Shown: positions 1 to 6,893, counted from the first letter of the stretch. The stretch is DNA of 8,935 nt from JASLBX01 sp036374175 (GCA_036374175.1 DASUUH010000012.1:1-8935); one strand, 5' to 3'. The notes: a model not told the origin generated them from the letters alone. Translations and numbers: made by a program.

Positions 1-10
1 CGGCACCGAA

Positions 11-92
11 TGATCACGTTCAGCAGGTTCGTCGGCACTCCAACAGGCGCACGCACCTGGTACGGCACCCATACGCATGCTGAACGTGATCA
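11..92. repeat. Perfect 15-bp inverted repeat at the 3' end of mfd
   Basis: TGATCACGTTCAGCA at 11-25 is the exact reverse complement of 78-92, with a 52-nt spacer. The right arm contains the mfd stop codon: on the minus strand the arm starts with that TGA. In mfd mRNA the two arms could form a 15-bp stem with a large loop directly after translation ends, so a role as transcription terminator or 3'-end stabiliser is possible. The loop is long for an intrinsic terminator and no U-tract is evident. A dyad operator or a short palindromic element of about 82 bp are alternatives. The repeat is seen directly; its function is inferred. The sequence to the left of position 11 is too short to read. Confidence 0.6.
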
Positions 93-3000
93 ACCGACAG
101 GTATCGGGAGGAAGATGTCGTCGATCACCCGGCGGGCCCAGGCGAGCAGTTCGACGTCCCGCAGCGGCTTGCCGCCGATCGGCGCAGTGGCCGGGCGCGG
201 AACCAGCAAGGTGTCCACAGCGTCCTTGACCAGCGACTTCGGGTACAACCGCTGCAACCGCACCCGCTGCGAGTCGGCCAGCTTCACTGGACCGAAGCGC
301 ACGTGGTTGCCCTGCAGCGTCACCTCACGCAGGCCGGCCGATCGCGCGTGCGCCCGGAACCGGGCCACCTCCACAAGGTTCTCTACCTCGGTCGGCGGCG
401 CGCCGTACCGGTCGAGCAGTTCGTCGCGCACCTCCTCGACCGCCGCCTCGTCGACCGCCTCGGACAACCGCCGGTAGGCCTCGAGCCGCAGCCGCTCGGA
501 CGGCACGTACTCGTGCGGCAGGCGCGCATCCACGGGCAGCTCCACGCGGACACTCTCGTCCACCGGCGGGCCATCGCCCTTGTACTCCGCAACCGCCTCG
601 CCGACCAGGCGAACGTACAGGTCGAATCCGACGTTGGCGATGTGGCCGGACTGCTCCGCGCCCAGCAGGTTGCCCGCGCCACGGATCTCCAGGTCCTTCA
701 TCGCCACCTGCATGCCGGCGCCGAGATCAGTGTGCGCGGCGATCGTCGCCAGCCGCTCGTGTGCCTCCTCGGTCATCGGCTTGTCGCGCGGGTACAGGAA
801 ATAGGCGTACGCCCGCTCGCGCCCGCGACCCACCCGGCCGCGCAACTGGTGCAGCTGCGAGAGCCCGAGCCGGTCCGGCCGGTCGACGATCAGAGTGTTC
901 GCGTTCGAGATGTCCAGCCCGGTCTCCACGATCGTGGTACAGACCAGCACGTCCACTTCCCGCTTCCAGAACGCGTCGATCACGTGCTCCAGCCGATGCT
1001 CACCCAACTGTCCGTGTGCTGTCTCGACCCGCGCCTCGGGTACCAGCTCGCGAAGCCGTGAGGCCATCTTCTCGATCGTGTCGACCCTGTTGTGCACGAA
1101 GAAGACCTGGCCGTCACGCATCAGCTCACGCCTGATCGCCGCGCCGATCTGCTTCTCGTCGTACACCCCGACGTAGGTCAGCACCGGGTGCCGCTCTTCC
1201 GGCGGCGTTGTGATCGTCGACATGTCACGAATGCCGGTGATCGACATCTCGAGCGTCCGTGGGATCGGCGTGGCCGACATGGTCAGCACGTCGACGTTGG
1301 CGCGCAGGTGCTTGATCTTCTCCTTGTGCTCCACGCCGAACCGCTGCTCCTCGTCCACGATCAGCAGGCCGAGGTCCTTGAACTTGACGTCGCCGGTGAG
1401 CAACCGGTGGGTGCCTATCACTATGTCGACCGTCCCGTCGGCCAGCCCGCGGATCACCGCGGCCGCCTCGGCGTCAGTCTGGAACCGCGACAGCGCCTTG
1501 ACGGTCACCGGAAACTGCGCGTACCGCTCGGAGAACGTCGTGTAATGCTGCGAGACCAGCAGCGTCGTCGGCACCAGCACGCCGACCTGCTTGCCTTCCT
1601 GCACCGCCTTGAACGCCGCCCGGACCGCAATCTCGGTCTTGCCGTATCCGACGTCACCGCAGATCACCCGGTCCATCGGGACGGTACCTTCCATGTCGCG
1701 TTTGACCTCGTCGATCACGGTCAACTGGTCAGGCGTCTCGATGTATGGAAAGGCGTCCTCGAGTTCGCCTTGCCACGGCGTGTCCTGCCCGAAGGCGTAG
1801 CCTGGGGCGGCCTGCCGAGCCGCGTACAGCTTGATCAGCTCGGCGGCGATCTCGCGGACGGCCTTTCGGGCCCGGCCCTTGCGTTTGGCCCAGTCCGAGC
1901 CGCCGATCCGGTCCAGCGCGGGCGCGTCGCCGCCCACGTACTTGGTCACCTGATCAAGTTGGTCGGTAGGGACGTACAGCCGGTCGGTTGGTTGCCCCCG
2001 CTTGGACGGTGCGTACTCGATCACCAGATACTCGCGAACAGCACCTTGAACCGTGCGACTGGTCATCTCGACGTACCGGCCGACGCCGTGCTGGTCGTGC
2101 ACGACATAGTCGCCTGGCCGCAGCTGGAGCGGGTCGACCTGGTTGCGCCGCCGGCTGGGCAGCTTTCGGCGCATGTCCTTGGTGGACGCGCGCTGGCCGG
2201 TGACGTCGTCCTCGGTCAACACCGCCAAGCCGGCCTCGGTGGCAATGAAGCCGTGGTCCAGGGTGCCGGTCGTGACGTGGACGATGCCAGCGTCGGGCAC
2301 GGCGTCGAGTGCGTCGTCGAGCCGGGCGGGGACGTCGGCCTCCCCCAGGACCTCGACGATCCGTTCGGCCGTCCCGTGCCCGCCGGTGACGACAACCGCC
2401 CGCTGGCCGAGGCCGAGCCAGCCCTTCAGATCCGCGAGCACGCGCTGGGTATCACCCCGGTAGGAGTCGGCGGCGGCAGCAGCGATGGTCCGGCTCTCGA
2501 CCCCTTCGACCGAAATGGCGGCCATCGCCGCTGCCAGGTCAGGGTCCAGCTCGTCATCCCCGTCGTCATCGCGTCGCGACCGCTTGTCGTCGGCGGTGTA
2601 GCTGGCGCCGAACGGGCTGACGCTCCACCACGGCAGGCCGAGTTCAATCGCGTGCGCCCGGATCTCGCCAAGCGTCCGGAACGCCGCGGCACCCAGGTCG
2701 ATGGGCGTCTGGCCGCCACCGGCCGCTGCGGCCCATGACGCCTCGAGGAACTCCTGACTCGTTGCCACCAGATCGTGGGCTCGCGTCGCCACCCGCTCGG
2801 GATCACACACCAGGATGTGGGTGCCGGACGGGAGCAGGTCGAGCAGCAGCTCCATGCGATCGACCAGGGCGGGAGCCAGCGACTCCATGCCCTCGACGGC
2901 GATACCGGATGCCAGCTTGTCGAACAGTTCAGTCAGCTGTGGATGCTGGGTCGCAAGCGCGGCGGCCCGGTTGCGAACCTCCGGCGTGAGCAGCAGCTCG

Positions 3001-3734
3001 CGGCACGGCGGCGCCCACAACCCGTGTTCAGCTGCTTCCAGCGAGCGCTGGTCGGCGACCTTGAAGTACCTGATCTCGTCGACCGTGTCGCCCCAGAACT
3101 CGATCCGGATGGGGTGTTCTTCGGTGGGTGGAAAGACGTCTACGATGCCGCCGCGAACGGCGAACTCGCCCCGGCGCTCGACCAGATCGACCCTGGTGTA
3201 CGCGGCACCGGCCAGGCCCTCGACGAATTCGTCCATGGCGATCTCGTCGCCGGCGTGCAACCGGACCGGTTTGAGCTCGGCCAAGCCGGCGACCTGCGGC
3301 TGCAAGACGCTGCGCACGGGTGCGACCACGACCTGCAACGGCCCGCTGCCTGGATCGGCGCCGTCGGTCTCGGGGTGGACGAGCCGGCGCAGCACTGCCA
3401 GCCGGCGGCCCACGGTGTCGCTGCGTGGCGAAAGCCGCTCGTGGGGCAGCGTTTCCCAGGCCGGATACTCGGCCACGCGGTCCGGTGGAAGCAGGCACCG
3501 CAGCGCACTGACCAGGTCTTCGGCTTCGCGCGATGTCGCCGTCACCGCCAGGACGGGACGCCCGGCGCCGACCGTGCCGTCCGCGATTGCACTGACGACG
3601 AATGGACGGAGTGCAGGTGGCGCGGTGAGGTCGAGCGCCGTCACCGAGCCCGCCCTGGCGTCCGCGACCGCGGAGCGCAGCGTGGCATCGCCTGGGTTGG
3701 TCAGCAGGGTTTGTAACAGGCCGGCGAGGCTCAT
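90..3734 (-). CDS. mfd: Transcription-repair coupling factor Mfd (ATP-dependent DNA translocase)
   Basis: Mfd binds RNA polymerase stalled at a template-strand lesion, pushes it off by ATP-driven translocation on upstream DNA, and recruits UvrA for nucleotide excision repair. The 1214-residue product has the expected order. A UvrB-like N-terminus includes YPAWETLPHERLSPRSD near residues 90-106 and an RGGIVDVFPP...RIEFWGDTVDEIR stretch at about 194-222. A CarD-like RNA-polymerase interaction domain begins at LRPGDYVVHDQHGVGRY (538 onward). The translocase motor has Walker A GDVGYGKT (693-700), DEEQ (794-797) and motif VI QLRGRVGR (963-970). A C-terminal UvrA-masking domain lies at roughly 1045-1214. 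Length fits actinobacterial Mfd, and nothing is broken. The ATG at 3734 is preferred because AGGA (3741-3744) lies 6 nt upstream; an in-frame TTG at 3770 would add 12 Arg-rich residues and has no such support. The gene appears to be transcribed from its own damage-type promoter. Confidence 0.97.
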   Translation of the reverse strand: MSLAGLLQTLLTNPGDATLRSAVADARAGSVTALDLTAPPALRPFVVSAIADGTVGAGRPVLAVTATSREAEDLVSALRCLLPPDRVAEYPAWETLPHERLSPRSDTVGRRLAVLRRLVHPETDGADPGSGPLQVVVAPVRSVLQPQVAGLAELKPVRLHAGDEIAMDEFVEGLAGAAYTRVDLVERRGEFAVRGGIVDVFPPTEEHPIRIEFWGDTVDEIRYFKVADQRSLEAAEHGLWAPPCRELLLTPEVRNRAAALATQHPQLTELFDKLASGIAVEGMESLAPALVDRMELLLDLLPSGTHILVCDPERVATRAHDLVATSQEFLEASWAAAAGGGQTPIDLGAAAFRTLGEIRAHAIELGLPWWSVSPFGASYTADDKRSRRDDDGDDELDPDLAAAMAAISVEGVESRTIAAAAADSYRGDTQRVLADLKGWLGLGQRAVVVTGGHGTAERIVEVLGEADVPARLDDALDAVPDAGIVHVTTGTLDHGFIATEAGLAVLTEDDVTGQRASTKDMRRKLPSRRRNQVDPLQLRPGDYVVHDQHGVGRYVEMTSRTVQGAVREYLVIEYAPSKRGQPTDRLYVPTDQLDQVTKYVGGDAPALDRIGGSDWAKRKGRARKAVREIAAELIKLYAARQAAPGYAFGQDTPWQGELEDAFPYIETPDQLTVIDEVKRDMEGTVPMDRVICGDVGYGKTEIAVRAAFKAVQEGKQVGVLVPTTLLVSQHYTTFSERYAQFPVTVKALSRFQTDAEAAAVIRGLADGTVDIVIGTHRLLTGDVKFKDLGLLIVDEEQRFGVEHKEKIKHLRANVDVLTMSATPIPRTLEMSITGIRDMSTITTPPEERHPVLTYVGVYDEKQIGAAIRRELMRDGQVFFVHNRVDTIEKMASRLRELVPEARVETAHGQLGEHRLEHVIDAFWKREVDVLVCTTIVETGLDISNANTLIVDRPDRLGLSQLHQLRGRVGRGRERAYAYFLYPRDKPMTEEAHERLATIAAHTDLGAGMQVAMKDLEIRGAGNLLGAEQSGHIANVGFDLYVRLVGEAVAEYKGDGPPVDESVRVELPVDARLPHEYVPSERLRLEAYRRLSEAVDEAAVEEVRDELLDRYGAPPTEVENLVEVARFRAHARSAGLREVTLQGNHVRFGPVKLADSQRVRLQRLYPKSLVKDAVDTLLVPRPATAPIGGKPLRDVELLAWARRVIDDIFLPIPVG

Positions 3735-3805
3735 GTGACGTCCTAGTGATCGGGTTCGGGCACGCGCCAACGCCCCCGACCCGGCGCGGGTAGGGGGTTC
3801 TCATC

Positions 3806-3828
3806 AGTCTACGTGCCCGCACCGACTC
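3806..3828 (-). promoter_or_regulatory. Candidate RecA-NDp/PafBC-type promoter of mfd
   Basis: On the minus strand, GAGTCGGTG (3828-3820) is followed by exactly 8 nt (3819-3812) and then TAGACT (3811-3806). The LexA-independent DNA-damage promoter described in mycobacteria is roughly TTGTCRGTG-N8-TANNNT. Seven of nine upstream positions, the spacing and the TANNNT element agree. Transcription would start near 3799, leaving about 65 nt of leader before the mfd ATG. In mycobacteria this class is activated by PafBC after DNA damage and drives recA and many repair genes, so mfd is a sensible target. The match is seen directly; regulation by PafBC is inferred from the motif. The first two positions of the upstream element (GA instead of TT) do not fit. 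Confidence 0.5.
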
Positions 3829-3840
3829 ACCATTTCTGGC

Positions 3841-3893
3841 TGTCCGGCCGGACACGTCGGCAGCCACGGGAAACGCTGCTGTCCGGCCGGACA
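3841..3893. repeat. Twin perfect 14-bp palindromes (TGTCCGGCCGGACA)
   Basis: TGTCCGGCCGGACA occurs at 3841-3854 and again at 3880-3893, 39 bp apart start to start, each preceded by C on the plus strand. Because each copy is its own reverse complement, the two copies can also pair with each other. Between them, GCAGC (3860-3864) and GCTGC (3875-3879) add an inner 5-bp stem, giving a long composite hairpin. The block starts 7 nt after the stop codon of the upstream SDR gene and ends about 12 bp before the mfd promoter element. Two readings fit: a terminator for the SDR transcript, or paired operator sites for a dimeric regulator acting on mfd. The sequence does not decide between them. Confidence 0.6.
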
Positions 3894-3900
3894 ACCCGGC

Positions 3901-4698
3901 TCACGTCGAGGGCACGTGCTCGGCCAGGAACTCCTCCCAGGTATGCAGGCCGACGGACCGGTCGGGGGCGAGGTTGGCTCCTTCACGAACGGCGCGAGCG
4001 GCCTTGCCCGGAAGCCTCGCCGGCACAAGCAGCCGGCGCTTACCCGCAGCCCGCAAGTAGCTGCGAACCAGCTCCTTCATTTCGTAAACCCGCGGCCCGG
4101 CGATGTCGGGGACGAGTTCAGAGGGTTCACCGAGCGACAGCTCTACCAGTCGCGCCGCCACCTCACCGGTGTCGACGGGCTGGAACCGGACGCCGGCCGG
4201 GACGGGCACCACCGGAAGTTTGGCCAGCTGACGAACGGTCGCCAACACCAGATCGTGAAACTGGGTGGCGCGAAGCGTCGTCCACGGCAGCCCCGAGTCG
4301 GCGATAACCAGCTCCGAAGCCCGCTTCGCCGCGAAGTATCCGAACATCACCCGGTCGGTCCGGCTCGTCACCGGGATTCGGTCGGCACCGACGACGGAGA
4401 TGTACACGATGTGCGGCGAGCCAGTCCGCCGGGCGGCTTCGACCAGGGTCCGGGTCTTGACGTCGTCGCCCTTGTTGCTGCCGGCGAGGTGGACGATGGT
4501 TTCAACGCCCTTAACCGCGGCTTCAACGCCTGCACCGGTGTCCAGGTCGCCGGTAACGTACTCGACGTCAGGGGTCGATTCGCGGTCGTGCCGACTCAGC
4601 ACTCGTAGCTCGAGCCCCTTGTCCTGGAGCATCGGTACGAGCGAGGTGCCAAGCGTGCCGGTGCCTCCGGTGATCAGAATGGGCTGAATCACTGTCAT
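3901..4698 (-). CDS. Atypical SDR / NmrA-like NAD(P)-binding protein
   Basis: This is a 265-residue cytoplasmic Rossmann-fold protein of the extended/atypical short-chain dehydrogenase group, often annotated as NAD(P)H-binding, NmrA-like or epimerase-like. The dinucleotide-binding motif TGGTGTLG is at residues 10-17. A GDL acidic motif follows at 50-52, then VHLAGS at about 69-74, YISVVG at 99-104, and Y121-F-A-A-K125, which fits the YxxxK catalytic pattern. Such proteins may be redox enzymes or cofactor-sensing regulators; the substrate is unknown. It is divergent from the ECF sigma gene across 62 bp, which suggests it is the sigma factor's target. The start is ambiguous: GGAG (minus strand of 4699-4702) directly abuts the ATG at 4698, but sits 6 nt before a GTG at 4692. 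The GTG start gives a 263-residue protein and may be the true one. Confidence 0.85.
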   Translation of the reverse strand: MTVIQPILITGGTGTLGTSLVPMLQDKGLELRVLSRHDRESTPDVEYVTGDLDTGAGVEAAVKGVETIVHLAGSNKGDDVKTRTLVEAARRTGSPHIVYISVVGADRIPVTSRTDRVMFGYFAAKRASELVIADSGLPWTTLRATQFHDLVLATVRQLAKLPVVPVPAGVRFQPVDTGEVAARLVELSLGEPSELVPDIAGPRVYEMKELVRSYLRAAGKRRLLVPARLPGKAARAVREGANLAPDRSVGLHTWEEFLAEHVPST

Positions 4699-4727
4699 CT
4701 CCGTTCTTCATCTGGGCAGGATCTATT

Positions 4728-4759
4728 GGTGTGACACCGCATACCGAAGGAATGTGACC
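4728..4759. promoter_or_regulatory. GTCACA elements between SDR and sigma genes; ECF41-like -35
   Basis: On the minus strand TGTCACA (4736-4730) lies about 31 nt ahead of the SDR start and points towards it. As I recall the literature, ECF41 promoters carry TGTCACA at -35 and CGTC at -10. The -35 matches fully, but no CGTC lies about 16 nt downstream: AGAT/GATG is found at 4709-4713. The same bases sit in a dyad, GGTGT-G-ACACC (4728-4738). A second copy, GGTCACA (4759-4753), lies 16 nt further upstream on the same strand and overlaps the sigma-gene leader. I propose control of the SDR gene by the adjacent sigma factor. Only half of the promoter pattern is present. Confidence 0.4.
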
Positions 4760-4760
4760 G

Positions 4761-5693
4761 ATGGATCAGCAGGTGCTCTCGGCCGAGCGGTTCGAACAAT
4801 TCCGGCCCCGGCTGCGGGCAGTGGCCTACCGGATGCTCGGCTCGCTCAGCGAGGCCGACGACGCCGTCCAGGAGAGCTGGCTGCGAGCCAGCCGGTCCGA
4901 TGCCCGCGAGGTGGAGAATCTCGGCGGTTGGCTGACCACAGTGGTGGCGCGGGTGTCGCTCAACATGCTCCGGTCGCGGGATCGGCGGCGCGAGGAGCCA
5001 CTCGACCTCCGGGTGCCGGATCCGATCGTCGGACCCGCAGAGGGTGGCGACCCGGAGCACGAGGCGTTGCTGGCCGACTCGGTTGGCCTTGCGCTCATGG
5101 TCGTGCTGGACACGCTGGCGCCGGCCGAACGGCTTGCGTTCGTACTGCACGACATGTTCTCCGTGCCTTTCGACGTGATCGCGCCAATGATCGAGCGCTC
5201 ACCAACGGCGGCGCGGCAGCTGGCCAGCCGGGCGCGGCGCCGCGTGCGCGATAAGGCTCCGGCTCCGGACGCGGACGTCTCTCGCCAGCGAGAAGTCGTC
5301 GATGCCTACCTGACCGCCGCTCGGCATGGTGATTTCGAGGCTCTCGTGGGCGTTCTCCATCCGGACATCGTGCTGCGGTCCGACGGCGGCGAGGCGCGCG
5401 CTCGGTACACCGCCGTTCTTCGCGGCGCGCAGGAGGTGGCCGGCCAGGCCGTCCGGGCCGCGCGGTCGCTGGCGCCGTTCGCGCGCCCGGTGCTGGTCAA
5501 CGGAGCTGCGGGCGTTGTCACGGTCGCGGGCGGGCGGGTGCTGTCCGTCATGGCCTTCACTGTCGTGGACGGCAAGGTGGTCGCCATTGACGTCCTGGCC
5601 GATCCCGAGCGCCTTGCCGGACTGGAACCGCCGTTGCTCGACAATGATCGAAGAACCATCGATCCCGGCTCCCCGGGACGCATCTTCAGTTGA
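4761..5693 (+). CDS. ECF sigma factor with C-terminal SnoaL-like domain (ECF41/SigJ type)
   Basis: This 310-residue alternative sigma factor directs RNA polymerase to a small set of promoters. Sigma region 2 spans about residues 10-78, with YRMLGSLSEADDAVQESWLR (23-42) and a region 2.4-like stretch ending MLRSRDRR (69-76). Region 4 spans about 108-163. The linker holds LRVPDPI (83-89), in the place of the WLPEP-like motif of ECF41. The extension at 175-290 is SnoaL/NTF2-like and contains DGG (208-210) and ADPERL (280-285), equivalents of the DGGG and NPDKL motifs of ECF41. In that group the fused domain tunes activity, replacing a separate anti-sigma factor. ECF41 genes typically sit beside carboxymuconolactone decarboxylase, oxidoreductase or epimerase genes, matching the divergent SDR. 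AAGGA (4747-4751) lies 9 nt before the ATG. Group assignment is by motif recall. Confidence 0.9.
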   Translation: MDQQVLSAERFEQFRPRLRAVAYRMLGSLSEADDAVQESWLRASRSDAREVENLGGWLTTVVARVSLNMLRSRDRRREEPLDLRVPDPIVGPAEGGDPEHEALLADSVGLALMVVLDTLAPAERLAFVLHDMFSVPFDVIAPMIERSPTAARQLASRARRRVRDKAPAPDADVSRQREVVDAYLTAARHGDFEALVGVLHPDIVLRSDGGEARARYTAVLRGAQEVAGQAVRAARSLAPFARPVLVNGAAGVVTVAGGRVLSVMAFTVVDGKVVAIDVLADPERLAGLEPPLLDNDRRTIDPGSPGRIFS

Positions 5694-5719
5694 TCAACCG
5701 TCCACGAAGGGATCGTCGA

Positions 5720-6361
5720 GTGCCTATCTACGCCGATCATCCCGGCCGCCGCACCCGCCAGCTCATCGCAGACGTGCTGGGCTTGATGTGGTCCGTGGCC
5801 GCCGTGCTCGTTGCCCGCGGCATCTACTCGCTGGTCGAACTACTCGGCCGGCCGGGTAAGGCGCTGGAGGACGCCGGCACCGGAATCTCCACAAACCTGG
5901 GCGATGCGTCGGACCGCTTACAGGACGTGCCGCTTGTTGGCGATTCGGTCGCCAGTCCGTTCGACAGCGCGGCAGGCGCAGCCGGGCGGCTGGCTGAAGC
6001 CGGCGTGGCGATACAGGACACCGCCAGGCTGACCGCCCTCGCCTTCGCGCTCATCTTTCTCGCGTTCGCATTCTCCGCACTGGCGGTGGTGTGGCTACTG
6101 CCGCGACTGTTCTGGATGCGGCGGGCGCGCGAGGCCCGCAGAGTAAGCGAGGCTGAGGGCGGACTCGAACTTCTTGCCGTCCGCGCCCTGGCCCGCCGCC
6201 GACTACCGCAGTTGGCCGCGTTAGGTGACGACATCGTCCCGAAGTGGCGTCGTGGCGAGCCGGCCGCCTTGCGCAAGTTGGCCGCCCTTGAACTGCGCCG
6301 TCTTGGACTGGCGCCACCGCCCCCGCCCCCGCCGTCACCCCGCCCGGCGGTTGACCACTGA
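5720..6361 (+). CDS. Unrecognised two-helix membrane protein
   Basis: I do not recognise a family. From a GTG at 5720 the product is 213 residues. It has one hydrophobic segment at about 15-33 and a second, stronger one at about 104-127 followed by a basic RLFWMRRAREARR stretch. Between them is a roughly 65-residue Gly/Ala/Asp-rich region, probably outside the membrane. After the second helix comes a charged, Arg-rich cytoplasmic tail ending in seven consecutive prolines (199-205) and SPRP. The GTG is chosen because GAAGGGA (5706-5712) lies 7 nt upstream. An in-frame TTG at 5690 overlapping the sigma stop codon would add ten residues and lacks an equally good site. Only 26 nt separate the sigma stop codon from this start, so the two genes are probably one operon. 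It could assist or respond to the sigma factor, but nothing in the sequence proves this. Confidence 0.75.
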   Translation: MPIYADHPGRRTRQLIADVLGLMWSVAAVLVARGIYSLVELLGRPGKALEDAGTGISTNLGDASDRLQDVPLVGDSVASPFDSAAGAAGRLAEAGVAIQDTARLTALAFALIFLAFAFSALAVVWLLPRLFWMRRAREARRVSEAEGGLELLAVRALARRRLPQLAALGDDIVPKWRRGEPAALRKLAALELRRLGLAPPPPPPPSPRPAVDH

Positions 6362-6398
6362 ACCTTGTCGATCACGGCACGCATGTATCGGCTCTCTA

Positions 6399-6437
6399 CG
6401 GGGAAACCTGCCATCAGGTCAACCGCTCTGCTCCCCG
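6399..6437 (+). other. Nested stem-loop in the leader of the GlsB-like gene
   Basis: In the 101-nt gap between the membrane-protein gene and the GlsB-like gene, CGGGG (6399-6403) can pair with CCCCG (6433-6437). It encloses a second hairpin, ACCTG (6406-6410) with CAGGT (6415-6419) around a 4-nt loop. It ends 13 nt before the AAGGAG ribosome-binding site. It could be a weak terminator for the upstream operon or a leader structure. No convincing -35/-10 pair is visible here, although TTGTCG occurs at 6365-6370. Confidence 0.35.
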
Positions 6438-6462
6438 CAGAACGACCGAAAAGGAGACCATC

Positions 6463-6735
6463 GTGGAAGTCATCGGTGTGATCATTGCGGGCATCATCAT
6501 CGGCCTGCTCGGCAAGTGGGTTGCCCCTGGCGACCGCGACAACATTCCGCTCTGGCTCACCGTCCTGTGCGGCATCGGCGGTGTGCTCATCGGCTACTAC
6601 CTCGCCGCGGCATTCGGCGTGGAGGACACCGACGGCATCGACTGGATCCGGTGGATCATCAGCATTGCGGTCGCGGCCGTCCTGGTGATGATCGCCGCCA
6701 CTGTCACCGGCCGACGCGGTAACAGGGTGCCGTAA
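6463..6735 (+). CDS. GlsB/YeaQ/YmgE-family small stress membrane protein
   Basis: This is a 90-residue integral membrane protein of the family historically labelled transglycosylase-associated protein, whose members are often induced by envelope or general stress; the biochemical role is unsettled. Three hydrophobic segments are visible, at about residues 3-21, 28-51 and 61-83. They include the Gly-rich first helix (GVIIAGIIIGLLGKW), the loop APGDRDNIPLW and the second-helix pattern GIGGVLIGYYLA, all typical of the family. The usual family length is about 80-100 residues, so it is complete. The GTG start is well supported by AAGGAG (6451-6456), 6 nt upstream. It lies 101 bp after the membrane-protein gene on the same strand and is closed off by a strong hairpin, so it may be the last gene of the sigma-led group or a separate unit. 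Confidence 0.88.
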   Translation: MEVIGVIIAGIIIGLLGKWVAPGDRDNIPLWLTVLCGIGGVLIGYYLAAAFGVEDTDGIDWIRWIISIAVAAVLVMIAATVTGRRGNRVP

Positions 6736-6786
6736 GCCCACCGACGCTGGCGGCGAAGTCCGCTGAACAACCGAACCTCACACAGC

Positions 6787-6822
6787 CCGGCCCGTTCGCC
6801 CAGCCCGATGCGAACGGGCCGG
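6787..6822 (+). terminator. Rho-independent-type terminator after the GlsB-like gene
   Basis: CCGGCCCGTTCGC (6787-6799) and its exact reverse complement (6810-6822) form a 13-bp GC-rich stem with a 10-nt loop, 51 nt after the stop codon. There is no clear T-run after the stem, as is common for actinobacterial terminators. It separates the sigma/membrane-protein group from the APS-kinase gene. As the stem is symmetrical it could act on either strand, but no minus-strand gene ends here. Confidence 0.8.
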
Positions 6823-6893
6823 TCGCTGTTCGGCACGGCTCAGTGACCTGCGCTCTCGCCACCCGAGTCGTTCGTTGACGAGAACCAGCCCCG

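Noticed and set aside
1092..2738. A 548-codon open frame on the plus strand, and another at 2775-3716
   Set aside because: Both lie fully antisense to mfd. Long antisense frames are expected in GC-rich coding DNA, and their translations are Arg/Gly/Pro-rich with no recognisable domain.
3735..3770. TTG start at 3770 for mfd (12 extra residues)
   Set aside because: The extra residues are Arg-rich and atypical. The ATG at 3734 has AGGA at proper spacing.
3028..3894. A 288-codon minus-strand frame spanning the mfd 5' end and its promoter region
   Set aside because: It is Arg-rich, out of frame with the clear Mfd protein, and runs through the promoter and palindromes.
6365..6389. RecA-NDp-like element TTGTCGATC before the GlsB-like gene
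   Set aside because: The upstream half resembles the motif, but no TANNNT lies 8 nt further; the hexamer there is CATGTA.
5824..6741. A 305-codon minus-strand frame across the membrane-protein and GlsB-like genes
   Set aside because: It crosses two plus-strand genes with good ribosome-binding sites and reads as low-complexity Ser/Arg/Ala sequence.
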